Numbered from the stretch's first letter, positions 54,717 to 64,000 are shown. The stretch is DNA of 64,000 bases from Catonia carolina (GCA_035578175.1 JAQMRL010000004.1:38866901-38930900); one strand, 5' to 3'. The notes: generated by a model not told the origin, from the letters alone. Translations and numbers: made by a program.

Positions 54717-54825
54717 CATTTCATATTATAATTCTGGTTTAACAAGAGTGAAAAATCATGGGGAGTTTGTCATAATATCGAATTTTTCATTGTAAAGTTT
54801 GAAGTATATAACCTTAAAGGATTCC

Positions 54826-54900
54826 GGCAAAAAATCGACATGAAAACAATACTAGTTATTTCCGTTTATATTCATTTAGATCAAGAGCAAATAAAAATTA
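54826..54900 (-). mobile_element. Family A repeat, 5'-end fragment
   Basis: AAAAATCGACATGAAAACAA, TATTCATTTAGATCAAGAGC, AAATAAAAATTA: the terminal 70 bp of family A in reverse, with a damaged terminal box. Confidence 0.65.
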
Positions 54901-55589
54901 CTAGGAGACTACTTAATTATATTTTCTTGGCAAGTTAATTTGTATCCTTATGGATAGTCGTCTTTATACCTAGTACTTAACGAGAATTCATACTTATTCT
55001 AATATTAAATGTATGATGTGTCTTATGTAAAAATCAATACAATCTAAGACTTATAACCCCTCTTTTGCAAAACATAAGCGTGAATAATACAAAGGCATAA
55101 GGATTAACGCACTCGCAAACACGAACAACTTTTTCCCTTCAAAAGCAAAACCGGAAATATGGTCTTATCGTTCTTTCACAAGAATGGTCATTACACAAGG
55201 ACTACTGCATGAGTAAGAGTTTTAAAGTTCTATATGAAATTGTACTGAGCTTTGCACACTAACTTTTATAAGAAATAGGGGAAGTGAAGTACTTATTCGC
55301 ACTTGTGTGGTTGCTTGTATGGCAGTCCTTGTCGAATTTAATAACTATGAGTCACTGTTTTGCTACAGATTCTCTTGTGAGATTGATCTTGACATAACTC
55401 TAATGAATTCTGAACGTCATTCGAGGCAATGAAAGAATCGCAGTCCTGTGATTGATTTAATGTGTATTCAAGTAGTAATGGATCGTGATATTTTGATAAT
55501 TTTGGTTGAATGGACACAATTAAGGAATTATTCGTGTATTCAACACGATTTTAATTTCATAAGTTATTCGTGTTAATGTCTTATCAATA
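54901..55589. other. AT-rich stretch without a recognised gene
   Basis: Nothing recognised. Confidence 0.45.
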
Positions 55590-55698
55590 ACCGGGTTGAT
55601 CTAATGGTAAAGTCATCCTAGTTCCGGTAAGAAGAAAGTTTCTGGTTCAAATCCTAATAACGATAGTTACTTTTATTCGGATTTGAATTCTATAGTCC
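55590..55698 (+). mobile_element. tRNA-derived SINE, family F, copy 4 (head only)
   Basis: ACCGGGTTGATCTAATGGTA (A-box-like), GGTTCAAATCCTAATAACG (B box GGTTCAAATCC), ACTTTTATTCGGATTTGAAT. The tRNA-like head and the first part of the body; it is cut where family J begins. It is the only plus-strand copy of F. Confidence 0.75.
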
Positions 55699-56295
55699 AT
55701 AAAATGAAAGATGAAGCCTGTGTTTGGAACCGTGTATCTCACCAAGTAAAAAATATAAAAATTTCAGATACGGCTCATTTTAAAGCTTGGTTTTTTTTTT
55801 AAATTTTATTCGTGTTGTTTAGGTTAACAGCCGAAAGGCTGGTTTGAACCTCTAGAGGTTTTACTAAGTAAAAACCAGGAGTGAGGTGGTTTACTATTGC
55901 CTTCCTCACTGAGTTGAAAGAGTATGCTTATCAACATGCCAGGCCCTCCAAAAAGCACCCCGTTTTCCACCCTGCAAATGACACCTTCACTTCATTCACC
56001 ACAGGGTCTGGCTGTATAGTGAAATTCATTACTCTCAGAGGAGATAACTCTAACTAGTATCTTTTACACCTCTACCTCTTCTGTTCTTAAATTGTTCCGT
56101 CATATAATTGGCTAACTATGTGATAAGAAACAGAACAATTTTTTTTAACCCTGGAACCAACGGATTGAGTGCAATTAATTTAACACTCCACGTGCCCATT
56201 ATGGGCAAATTTTATTCGTTTAAATTACGAAACACAGAAGTGTATAAGACATTTTCTAGCTAGTCGGAAACAGAATAATTCCCCGTTGTTTAGCG
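55699..56295 (+). mobile_element. LINE 3' end, family J, split by SINE B
   Basis: ATAAAATGAAAGATGAAGCC, TGTGTTTGGAACCGTGTATC, GGCTCATTTTAAAGCTTGG to 55813; then after the SINE, AAATTACGAAACACAGAAGT, ACATTTTCTAGC, CGTTGTTTAGCGTATTTTT to 56295, where family A begins. The same order without interruption is seen at 3225-3535. Confidence 0.75.
55814..56206 (-). mobile_element. SINE-like family B in family J, 13-bp target duplication
   Basis: AAATTTTATTCGT at 55801-55813 and 56207-56219. Inside, GTTGTTTAGGTTAACAGCCG through GGTGGTTTACTATTGCCTTC, CCACAGGGTCTGGCTGTATA, CTTTTACACCTCTACCTCTT to CTCCACGTGCCCATTATGGG: full length. This is the longest exact target duplication for family B in the window. 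Confidence 0.92.
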
Positions 56296-57233
56296 TATTT
56301 TTACTTTCTTTTGCCTATATAAATACATAGAAGGATAGTATATTGTATTCCTGTCGGTTTTTCGAAATCGATGTAGTTTTCACCGAATATAGCCCTACAC
56401 GTTTCCAGACCCCCTGAACCCAAAAAAACATGTTTTTAGCGATTGGTATGTGTGCGCGCACGATCGCGTTTGTGTATGTACGTGAAAAAAATATCACAAG
56501 AATGGAACATGGGACGAAGTTGAAACTTTAAATTTAAGTCAGGTACCACTAGAGAACCCGACACAAACATTTACCTCAAAGTTGGTCAACTGGAAGTAGT
56601 AGTTTGTGTAATTTTTCACTTTTTAGCGATTTTCTCAAAAACGGCTCCTTCGATTTTTTTTAAATTGCCTCATTTACTATATTTTTTATGCTCTACATGA
56701 TCCGCCATGTCTGCTGAAATTCTTGGCTGTGCTCTTTTAGAAACAAAAGGGTTTTTTAAGATTGCGACCTCAATATGCATTCTACGGCAAAAGTGTAGCC
56801 TATATAATCAAATTTATAAAAAATTTAAAAACCTACAATTTATGTTTTTAAACATTTGTTGGTACTACGCTCAGTTTCGCGGAATTTAGTGATTTGCTGC
56901 TTTTTTCTTAAAAATCGGTAAAATAATGGGATTTTTTAAGATTGCAGCCTTATTACGACAAAAGTGTATATAATTAAAGTTAATGGAAATTAAGAAACTT
57001 ACAATTTTTATTTCAAGAATTTTTTTCTACAGAGCCTAGTTTAGAGGCGATTACTGATTTTCCGTATTTTTAAACTCTACAGAGGTGGATTTTCATTTTC
57101 CGTCATTCACTCATGATTAAAATTAGGTTGTTTTTGACTTTATATTGTTTACTGTTGATTTAACATAGGTTATAGATATGGTTTTTATTTACATTTGCAA
57201 GAGAAAGTCGTGTGTGTTTCACATCAGAGGTTT
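56296..57233 (+). mobile_element. Family A repeat, near full length
   Basis: ACTTTCTTTTGCCTATATAA, CGGTTTTTCGAAATCGATGT, CGATTGGTATGTGTGCGCGC, AAGAATGGAACATGGGACGA, GGTCAACTGGAAGTAGTAGT, GATCCGCCATGTCTGCTGAA, both internal units, TCATTCACTCATGATTAAAA, and GCAAGAGAAAGTCGTGTGTG with CATCAGAGG at the end. The GT tract is decayed to GTGTGCGCGCAC. Confidence 0.82.
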
Positions 57234-57861
57234 CTTTTGTATACTCTTTTCTTTTATTAGACAAATATAGATTTGTCTTTATCATTTTGAAAATAAATAT
57301 TCAGTTTCGTAATGCCGAGTGTAGTGTTTTATTTCACTTCTTTAATATTAAAATTTTGTTTTTCTTGTATCCGGAAAAACATTGACACGAATCAATCCAT
57401 ATATGGAGGGTTTCACCTGCATATTTTTTGAGGATCTATAGAAACATTATGATTATCTTTGAATGAATTAGATTACGTAATGTATAACTTAACTTTAGAG
57501 CATACATCCTACGAAAAACACTCAACTCAAATTATAAAACATAAGTAATTAGTATAAAAATAGATGGACATTTATTAAAATTCATAAAATAAAAAAGGAT
57601 TGTAAGCCGCTTTCGTTGTAGTGTTTAAAGGGGTCTGAAAAAATATTACACGTTCAAACCTAAAGAAGTCGCTAATGCATTAATCCGACTTAAAATAAAG
57701 CGTAAAAAATTTTTTATTTTTTATTTTATGTACTGCTAAGTTATAATCTGTTCATTTTCTTTGAATTATAAATAATTATTAATCTGGCGGAAAAGTGAAA
57801 AATCTAAAGGAGCTTTTAATTCTGATGGTTGTAAATATATTAATGAAAATAATAAAAATCT
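57234..57861. other. AT-rich stretch without a recognised gene
   Basis: Nothing recognised. The 99-codon minus frame (57779-58078) runs across the junction into family A and its insert, so it is not a gene. Confidence 0.45.
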
Positions 57862-58850
57862 TGTATGAAACACTCACACAACTTTCTCTTCTCAATGTAA
57901 ATAATGAACCATATAAGCCTCCTTTTGCACGGTCAGTTAAAACTGATGTGTAAACCTCAAAACTGAAGGTTTGAGCTGAAACTGAAACTGAAAGCTGGCT
58001 CGATGGGAAACCATCGATTCTCCTTTGGTTTGTTAATGCTAATGACAGCCCAATTGTAATAAGTAGATTGTTTTCCATTACTGGAATAAGAACTGTACTG
58101 AAAAGAGTAGAAGCGTATTGATGTTAACTGAACTGAAACCGACGTAGTGGATAGTGCACTAACCTACTAAGCGGAAGTCCCGGTAGAGGAAAATTCTTAA
58201 AATAAAAATTGTACGGTTTTTAATTTGCTATAAATTTGATTATATACACTTTTGTCATAAATTGCATAATAAGGCTGAAATCTTTAAAAAGTCAATTGTT
58301 TTTTTTACAGATTTTCATGAAAAAAGCAGAAAATTACCAATGCTAAGCTAAGAGTTATATAAAAAGACAATATAAATAAAAGTTGTTGGTTTTTAAAAGT
58401 TCTACAAATTTGATTGTTACAGTTTTGCCCTAAAATGCATAATTAAGGCCGCAGTCTTAAAAATGCACTTTTTCTACTATAAAAGTGTAGTAAATGAGAC
58501 GATTTTTAAAAAAGTCGTAGAACCCGTTTCTGAAAAATTGCAAAAAGATGAAAATTACACGAATAAACTAGGTACTACTACCGGTTAACCGATTTTGATG
58601 AAAATGTTCGTGTTTGGTCTTTTAGTGGTACCTAACTCGAGTTCCAGGTTTCAACTTCGTACAATATTCCGATCTTGAGAAATTTTGTTCATACACAGAT
58701 CAATCGCTAAAAAAATGTTTTTTTTTTTGGGTTCAGGAGGTCTGAAAACATTTTGGCCTATATTAGTTGAAAACTGGATTTCGAAAAATGGACATGAAAA
58801 CAATAATTATCTTTCCTAGCCTATATATACGGCAAGAGAAAGTATAAAGA
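57862..58850 (-). mobile_element. Family A repeat with a 260-bp insert
   Basis: Reverse orientation: CTTGTATGAAACACTCACAC, AACTTTCTCTTCTCAATG to 57920; an unrelated insert 57922-58184; then GAGGAAAATTCTTAAAATAA, both internal units, CCGGTTAACCGATTTTGATG, GATCTTGAGAAATTTTGTTC, AAACTGGATTTCGAAAAATG, GGCAAGAGAAAGTATAAAG. The stretch usually between the 3' end and the CTCTGTAGAG block is replaced by the insert, which carries a tRNA-like head at its right end. Confidence 0.82.
58134..58184 (+). mobile_element. tRNA-derived SINE, A-box half
   Basis: ACCGACGTAGTGGATAGTGC, ACTAACCTACTAAGCGGAAG, TCCCGG. GTAGTGGATAGTGC is a good A box, and the anticodon-arm/variable-loop part parallels 43753-43862, which carries the missing GGGTTCGATTCCCG. 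The copy stops exactly where the B box would begin. The 210 bp to its left (57922-58133) are of unknown origin and include repeated CTGAAACTGAAACTGAAA. Confidence 0.55.
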
Positions 58851-58899
58851 ATTGAATAAATTAAATACAGAAGAAAATTACGATAAATTTTGATTACAA

Positions 58900-59405
58900 T
58901 AATAAAGCAAGTCGGAAAAATCTTGGATCAATCTCATCAACCTTGAATCTACATTTATAATTACTATTGTCTAATAAATTGATTGCTAATAAGTTTTTTG
59001 TCTGCAAATCTTTCTTGTTTCACAGTGTTTAAGTTAAGATCTCTATAAATAAATTTTGTTGTTTATATACAGGTTATGTTAAACGTCTGATCGTCTTTGA
59101 CTGTAATCGCTATAAGATCTTGATATTTGAATTTGCAGATGTACTCCCAAGTTGTAATTTTATATCCAAATGGGTTTCAGTTTTAATTTTATTACATTTG
59201 TTGTCAAAAAGCCAATAAATTTTTCGAAAATTTAATTCTAGTTGTATTCCTTTGATAATTATACTCGTATAGTGATTCCATGTAAGGTGACGATCTAAAT
59301 TGTTTATTAACAAAAAAGTTTTAATTATACCAATATTGTAAAAATATTTTTGTTGACTTAGGTGTAAACTAAAGTTAGCTTGGATGTTCATTTGTATAAA
59401 CAATT
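58900..59405 (-). pseudogene. Jockey-like LINE polymerase thumb remnant
   Basis: The minus frame at 59110-59403 includes INNLDRHLTWNHYTSIIIKG, QLELNFRKIYWLFDNKCNKI and GSTSANSNIKIL. This parallels G-L-x-x-D-R-R-L-T-W-x-x-H-I-x-x-K-x-x-Q-L-x-L-K-x-R-K-M-Y-W-L-L and the W-G-T-A-S-N-S-N-I-E-I-L-Q block of jockey proteins (compare YLGLHFDKRLTWATHIK in 31842-32657). Continuing in other frames to about 58900: YRDLNLNTVKQERFADKKLI. It is old, with multiple stops and lost segments. Confidence 0.72.
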
Positions 59406-59865
59406 TTTTTATTATTAAATATGTAAGTCTGGCCTATTTTGTTACGTATTACATCCTTGAATTTATGCATGTTTAATTTTATGACTTAATGTATCTTAAA
59501 CCTATTTTTTAAAACTTTACGCTTTGAATGTAAAACATTTTAACATAGAGTAATAAATATTTTTATAGCGTAAAATTAAAAATAGATTAACGTAAAAAAT
59601 AAAAAAATAATTACTAAAGAAATATGAATCTTAAACTATCAAAAGAGAAAATATTTTTCTCCGAATTATTGTTGCAAATTTATCTATTGTTAGTTCTTTT
59701 AGACCTGACGTAGGTCATTGATAAGGAATTGTGCAATTGATAACCTTGAAAATTTGAAAAAATTTAATTTTCGGAAGTAAAAATTATTTTGAAAACATAA
59801 ATTTTTCGTAAGATAATCTTTATATTGTTCGTTTTCACTGATTAACACCTGGCGAATGTATTATT
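59406..59865. other. AT-rich stretch without a recognised gene
   Basis: Nothing recognised. Confidence 0.45.
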
Positions 59866-60522
59866 TATTACTTTTTCTTGCTCCATATGAATGTATATAA
59901 GGAAGGAAAGTATTCATTTCATGTCGATTTTTAGAATTTGAGTTTTCACCGGAAGTACACGTTTTCGATTGGTCTGGGTGTGATTTAACAAAATATCTCA
60001 AGAACAAAATATACTAAGTTGAAACTTAAAATTTTTCAAAAGTTTAATATAAATATAACAACATACTTAATATAAATATTCAAAAGTTTGGTACCACTAG
60101 GGATAATTTTCAAATAAATCAGTCTACCAAAAATAGTTAAATCATGCGATTTTCTCAAATTCGGCTCTTGCTGTGATTAGTTGGCTCATTTACTACATTT
60201 TTATTCTCTACAAGATAGGTTTTGCACCATGTCTGCTGAAATTCGTGGAGGGGCTGTGTTCTTGTAGTAAAAATGTTTTTTTTTAAGATTCCAGCCTTTA
60301 CATGCATTATAGGGCAAAAGTTTGTATAATTAAAGTTGTAGAAAGTTAAAAAACCTACAACTTTGAATTGAAATATTGTTTTATGCAACGCTTATAGTTT
60401 AGCATCAATTAGTGATTTTCTGTATTTTTCATAAAAATTGTTAAAAAATGGGTTTTTTTGTAAAGATTGCAGCCTTAGGATGCATTTTACAACGTAAGTG
60501 TACTATACACATTCAAGTTTGT
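59866..60522 (+). mobile_element. Family A repeat, 3'-truncated at a SINE
   Basis: TTACTTTTTCTTGCTCCATA, AAGGAAGGAAAGTATTCATT, TGAGTTTTCACCGGAAGTAC, GGTACCACTAGGGAT, GATAGGTTTTGCACCATGTC, the first internal unit, and the start of the second (AAGATTGCAGCCTTAGGATG). It stops at the SINE B that begins at 60524 and does not resume afterwards. The GT tract is lost (GGTCTGGGTGTGATT). Confidence 0.78.
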
Positions 60523-60523
60523 C

Positions 60524-60852
60524 CATAACAGGCTGATGAAGTGTTAAATTATTTGCACTCGATCTGATAGTTCCAGGGCTACAAAAATAGTTCTGTTTCT
60601 TATCACATGTTCAGTCAATTATATGACCGAAATATTTAAGAACAGAAGAGGTAGAGATGTTAAAGACACTAGTCAAGAGTTATCTGCTCTGAGAGTAATG
60701 AATTTCATTATTATAAGCCAACCCTGTAGTGAATTCAGTGAAGTCATTTCAAGAGTGGAAAGTAGATGCTTTTCAAAGAACCTGACATATTTTTCCACTC
60801 AGTGAGGAAGGCGTTTTTAAACCAGCCTTTCGACTGATGACCTGAAACATCA
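60524..60852 (+). mobile_element. SINE-like family B
   Basis: CCATAACAGGCTGATGAAGT, CTCGATCTGATAGTTCCAGG, AGAACAGAAGAGGTAGAGAT, GTGAATTCAGTGAAGTCATT, CACTCAGTGAGGAAGGCGTT, TTTCGACTGATGACCTGAAA. A piece between the GGCGTT and CCAGCC blocks is deleted. No clear target duplication, which agrees with a rearrangement at its right end. Confidence 0.8.
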
Positions 60853-61385
60853 TAGTCTCTTCAAATATTTAACACAGAAATCTAAAATTTCTTGTGTTAC
60901 TGTCTAATTGAGGTCTACATAAATAAATTTGTTTCTTAAGTACCAGAATATGTTCAACCTGTTTCTGATAGTTTTTGATTGGAATCGTTTCAAACTTTTA
61001 ATTTTGAAATTTACTGGAATACTACTAAGTTGTTTTCAGTGTTTTGTAGACGTTAATGCAACTTTAAGCTCTGGATATCTAGGTTCTACTCATTTGTATC
61101 TGAAAAACAGAAGTTCTCGCTTAAACATGTTCCAAAAAATATGTGTTTCTAATGATCACATAGTTCAGAAATATGTTGATAATATATAACTACAAAATGT
61201 GTTTCTTAGTTGTAGGTACTGTGTTTGTTGTTTTGTTACCTTGTTGTTAAGATTTGTTTGTTTATTTGAATTAAATTTAATTGTTTTAAAAGACTGACGT
61301 ACATGTACGCTTTTGAATAAATTAAACAGTACATATACAAAATTTGCGTATTTGCAATGTTCGTTTATTTGTCTTAATACTCTTT
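60853..61385. other. AT-rich stretch without a recognised gene
   Basis: An 86-codon plus frame (60929-61189) has no motif. Nothing else is seen. Confidence 0.4.
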
Positions 61386-62330
61386 TTACTTTTTCTTGCC
61401 TATATGAATATATAGGAAGGAAAGTAAGCATTGTTTTCATGTCTATTTTTCGAAATCGAGTTTTCACCGGATCTACACGTTTTCAGACCCCTAAACCAAA
61501 AAACATGGTTTTAGCGATTGGTCTGTGTGTGTGTGTGCGTGTGTGTGTGTGTGTGTGAACAGAATATCTCAAGAACGGAACATCGTACAAACTTGAAACA
61601 TGAAACTTAAGTTACATACCACTAGAGGACCCGACGTAAACATTTTCATCAAAATCGGTCAACCGGTAGTAGTAGTTTATTCTTGTTATTTTTCACTTTT
61701 TTGCGATTTTCTCAAAAGTGCTTCCTACGTTTTTTTTGTAACAAACCGCCTCATTTACTATATTTTTTATACTCTACAAGATAGGATAAGCGCCATGTCT
61801 GTTGAAACTCTTGGGGAGGCTGTGCTTTCGTAGAAATATTTTTTTCAAGATTGCGGCCTTAAAAGGTATTTTAGTGCAAAAATCTATATAATAAAAGTTG
61901 TATAAAATTTAAAAACCTACACCTTTTATATCAAACATTTTTTGTATAACGCTTAGTTTCAAGGTAATTAGTAATATCTGTTTATTTATTCATGAAAATC
62001 TGTAAAAAAAATATGTTATCTTTTAGATTTTAGGCTTAGAGTGCATTTTACGACAAAATGTTTATTATCAAATTTATAGGGAATTAAAATATCTACAAAT
62101 TTTATTTTAAGCATTTTCTCTACAGAGCCTAGTTTAGCGTGAGAGTGATTTTCCGTAATATTAAGCCCAACTGGGGTAGATTCTCATTTTGAATCATTCA
62201 CTCATGATTAAAATAAGGTTATGTTTATTGATCTTTGTTTATTTTTAATGTTTTATTACTAATGTTAGATTATAATGTTCATTATTTTAATTGGCAAGAG
62301 AAAGTTGTGTGTTTCACACCAGATTTTTAG
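61386..62330 (+). mobile_element. Family A repeat, full length
   Basis: ACTTTTTCTTGCCTATATGA, ATAGGAAGGAAAGTAAGCAT, CGAAATCGAGTTTTCACCGG, a (GT)n tract at 61524-61556, CTCAAGAACGGAACATCGTA, CCACTAGAGGACCCGACGTA, GGTCAACCGGTAGTAGTAGT, GATAAGCGCCATGTCTGTTG, internal unit 1 (GATTGCGGCCTTAAAAGGTA), internal unit 2 (TTACGACAAAATG), CATTCACTCATGATTAAAAT, AATTGGCAAGAGAAAGTTGT, CACACCAGATTTTT. Together with 49870-50797 it defines the family. No transposase. Confidence 0.88.
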
Positions 62331-63189
62331 ATATGAAATTATTAAATATTGTTAGAAGAAACTTCGATTTAGAAATTGTATAACCGAAAAATGCATAATT
62401 TGATTATAAAAGCGGTTTATAGTCTACTAAAACAAATTGTTAATAACTGGGAAAATTATATAACTTATTCGTAAAACTGAATTATATTTTAACAAAATAT
62501 TAATATGGGGAGATGGATTTAATACCTTAGAGTATTTATTGGCCAAGAATATTGCAGGGACTAATCTGCACAGTGTATACATAAAATGTTTTATGGGAGC
62601 CGCAAAATACCGCGATTTATCAAGGTTCACGGAGTAAGAGTGGCGGGAACATAACACTGTTCATTGTTCGATTCAGCGGCATCACAGTGAAATAAATCTG
62701 CACTGTGTTGCCAACTGTTTTTTGCTTGAAACAAAAAATCCCCATACATTAACTATAATGTTTTTTACATGTTTACTTATTTATATTTTGATATTTTAAT
62801 TAATTCATACACAATTTTATCAGTTATTTTTTTTAGTTTTATTCGTTTGTAATTAAGTAGATAAACAATAATTATAATTCGTAATTATCAGTTATGTGAG
62901 ATTTAACATCACAGCGATCATAAAATTTAAACTTTTTTTGGCATTTAGGCCCGAAAACTAAATTATTAGTCTACTTAAAAAAAATAATGTTAAGTTAAAC
63001 AGTTTTTAGATCAGTTTTCATCCACGATATTTTCTGGGGAGTAGCCAATAATTCAAGTTTATAAATTATTCGGAGTTTTCAACTAAAAATTTCTTCGAAA
63101 TATCTTCGCCCTGGAAGATCACAAACAAGCACATTCACAAATATGTACTATTTTCATACATAAAATAATATTGTCCTACTCTATGTCAT
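62331..63189. other. AT-rich stretch without a recognised gene
   Basis: A patch of mixed composition at 62540-62720 (GGGAGCCGCAAAATACCGCG, CTGCACTGTGTTGCCAACTG) may be a transposon fragment. No match elsewhere in the window. Confidence 0.4.
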
Positions 63190-64000
63190 TTATAAATTGC
63201 ACAACATTAGCGTAGAGTTTGGCGTGAGAATATCGGCGCAAAAAACAAAGATTATGGCATTCAAGGAAAGATGGGCGGTTCGCTCAAAAATTATACTTGG
63301 CAACCGACTGTAATTTTTTTTTCTTTTTAACGTCCGACTGTTCTGCAATTACTGCTAATGCAGACGGTGAAGGATGAAATGATATTTGTAACGTATGAAA
63401 ATATGCCGTGCCTGAATGGGATTCGAACCCAAGACCGGATGATGAAAGGCGAGCACGTTACCAACTACGCCAATGGAGCCGGCGTAGTACAAGTAGAACA
63501 ACTGGTGTTCTACAGTTCGAGATTTTAAATATTTAGGATGCAAGATTTCCTATGACAAAGATGATGCGTGATTGAAAAACTGGCAAAATTTAGCGCTGTA
63601 TGCGGTTCTATTGCAGGACAATAGGAAAGAAAACGAAAAAGGACAACCAAATGAAATTTTATAGAGAATGGCTGTACCAGTCATAGCATACGGGAATGAA
63701 GCATGGAACTCATTACAGAGGAATAAAAATCTCGTATCCAAGCTGCTGAAATGAGATTTTTGCGGGAAGTCAAAGGTTGTACCCGGTTAGATAGAGTACG
63801 CAACGAAGCTATCCGCTTCGAGTTAAATGTTCAGTCTCTGCTGGAAACGTTAAGAATTTATAAGAGAAATCTTTCCAACCATTTACTTCGCATACCAGCT
63901 CACAGACTTCCTCTGCGAGTGTGGAAACATAAACCTAGAGGGACGCAAGGCTTGGGAAGATCTAAATAGAGATGGATGCCGGAGCAGGCCATTGAGCCTA
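63190..64000 (+). pseudogene. LINE polymerase, motif D to C-terminus, split by a SINE
   Basis: Plus strand: NISVEFGVRISAQKTKIMAF, KERWAVRSKIILGN (motif D and after) at 63200-63300; the SINE; then VRDFKYLGCKISYDKDD (motif E region, about 63512-63565), a run with frame breaks, AAEMRFLREVKGCTRLDRVR, NEAIRFELNVQSLLETLRIY, KRNLSNHLLRIPAHRLPLRV and PRGTQGLGRSK to 63969. The match to 26225-27033 block by block (MAFLGKDPIRSKIVLN; VYLGCSITYKDD; AAEMRFMRAVKGC; GRRGLGRPRK) shows the same LINE group. It is cut by the window end, and several stops make it dead. Confidence 0.85.
63313..63482 (-). mobile_element. tRNA-derived SINE inside the LINE
   Basis: The minus strand reads GGCTCCATTGGCGTAGTTGG (A box TGGCGTAGTTGG), AACGTGCTCGCC, then CTTGGGTTCGAATCCCATTC (B box GGGTTCGAATCCC), then a ~90-bp body with CATATTTTCATACGTTACAA and a T/A-rich tail at 63314-63330. 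Both polymerase III boxes are well kept. The LINE frame on either side belongs to adjacent protein blocks, so the SINE entered the LINE. I could not fix a target duplication. Confidence 0.8.

Noticed and set aside
1..64000. CRISPR arrays, bacterial operons, rRNA genes
   Set aside because: No regularly spaced short repeats, no ribosome-binding-site-led gene series and no rRNA-like blocks. The direct repeats present are transposon or satellite derived.

Overview
The window reads as non-coding, repeat-dense chromosomal DNA of an insect. It is AT-rich throughout, and I see no bacterial operons, rRNA, complete tRNA gene or intact host protein gene. Every open frame longer than about 200 codons is the C-terminal half of a non-LTR retrotransposon (LINE) polymerase. 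The mixture of jockey-, R1- and CR1-like LINE remnants, tRNA-derived SINEs and short DNA transposons fits an insect. A hemipteran is my best guess, because two repeat families look familiar from that order, but that is inference only.

I sorted the repeats into families, with labels used only here. A is a ~0.95 kb family with 13-bp inverted repeats near its ends, an internal duplication and a built-in (GT)n tract; there are 13 copies or pieces, mostly after 32 kb. B is a ~390 bp SINE-like family with 11-13 bp target duplications and an (AAC)n tail, in about 16 pieces. C is a LINE seen as three 3' ends. F is a tRNA-derived SINE with four copies. G is a TA-flanked MITE with two copies. J is a LINE 3' end with a WN-P motif, in four pieces. 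L is an unclassified repeat with two copies. N is a LINE with an unusual C-terminal S-E-E-x-R motif, in three copies.

Layout. 1-10 kb: jockey-like and C LINE ends, J, MITE G with SINE F nested inside, a second F, LINE N. 10-20 kb: L, two palindromes, a decayed C LINE, two B copies, a full A, an R1-like polymerase scrap, a hAT end. 20-33 kb: LINE N, a CR1-like remnant, B copies, a 5'-truncated LINE with a 10-bp target duplication, a foldback repeat, F and G side by side, B split by a TTAA-flanked piggyBac-like MITE, J, and a fairly fresh jockey insertion with a 29-base poly(A). 33-42 kb: pogo/Tigger end, a ~127/254-bp satellite, an A copy split by both a LINE and a B, LINE N, more B and A. 42-55 kb: A with a tRNA-SINE half, jockey and possible Mutator-like scraps, L carrying a B/LINE-C/B mosaic, A, B with a 217-bp TA MITE inside, and a twin-primed C LINE. 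55-64 kb: stacked F/J/B/A, A, jockey remnant, A+B, A, and a LINE broken by a tRNA-derived SINE.

The elements do not form a pathway. What they offer is a record of insertion order. At five or more places target-site duplications or interrupted consensus show which element entered which. The most informative sites are 37472-39470 (LINE and SINE in A), 28790-29745 (piggyBac-like MITE in SINE), 52458-52968 (TA MITE in SINE), 55590-57233 (SINE in LINE, followed by A) and 5236-6144 (SINE in MITE).
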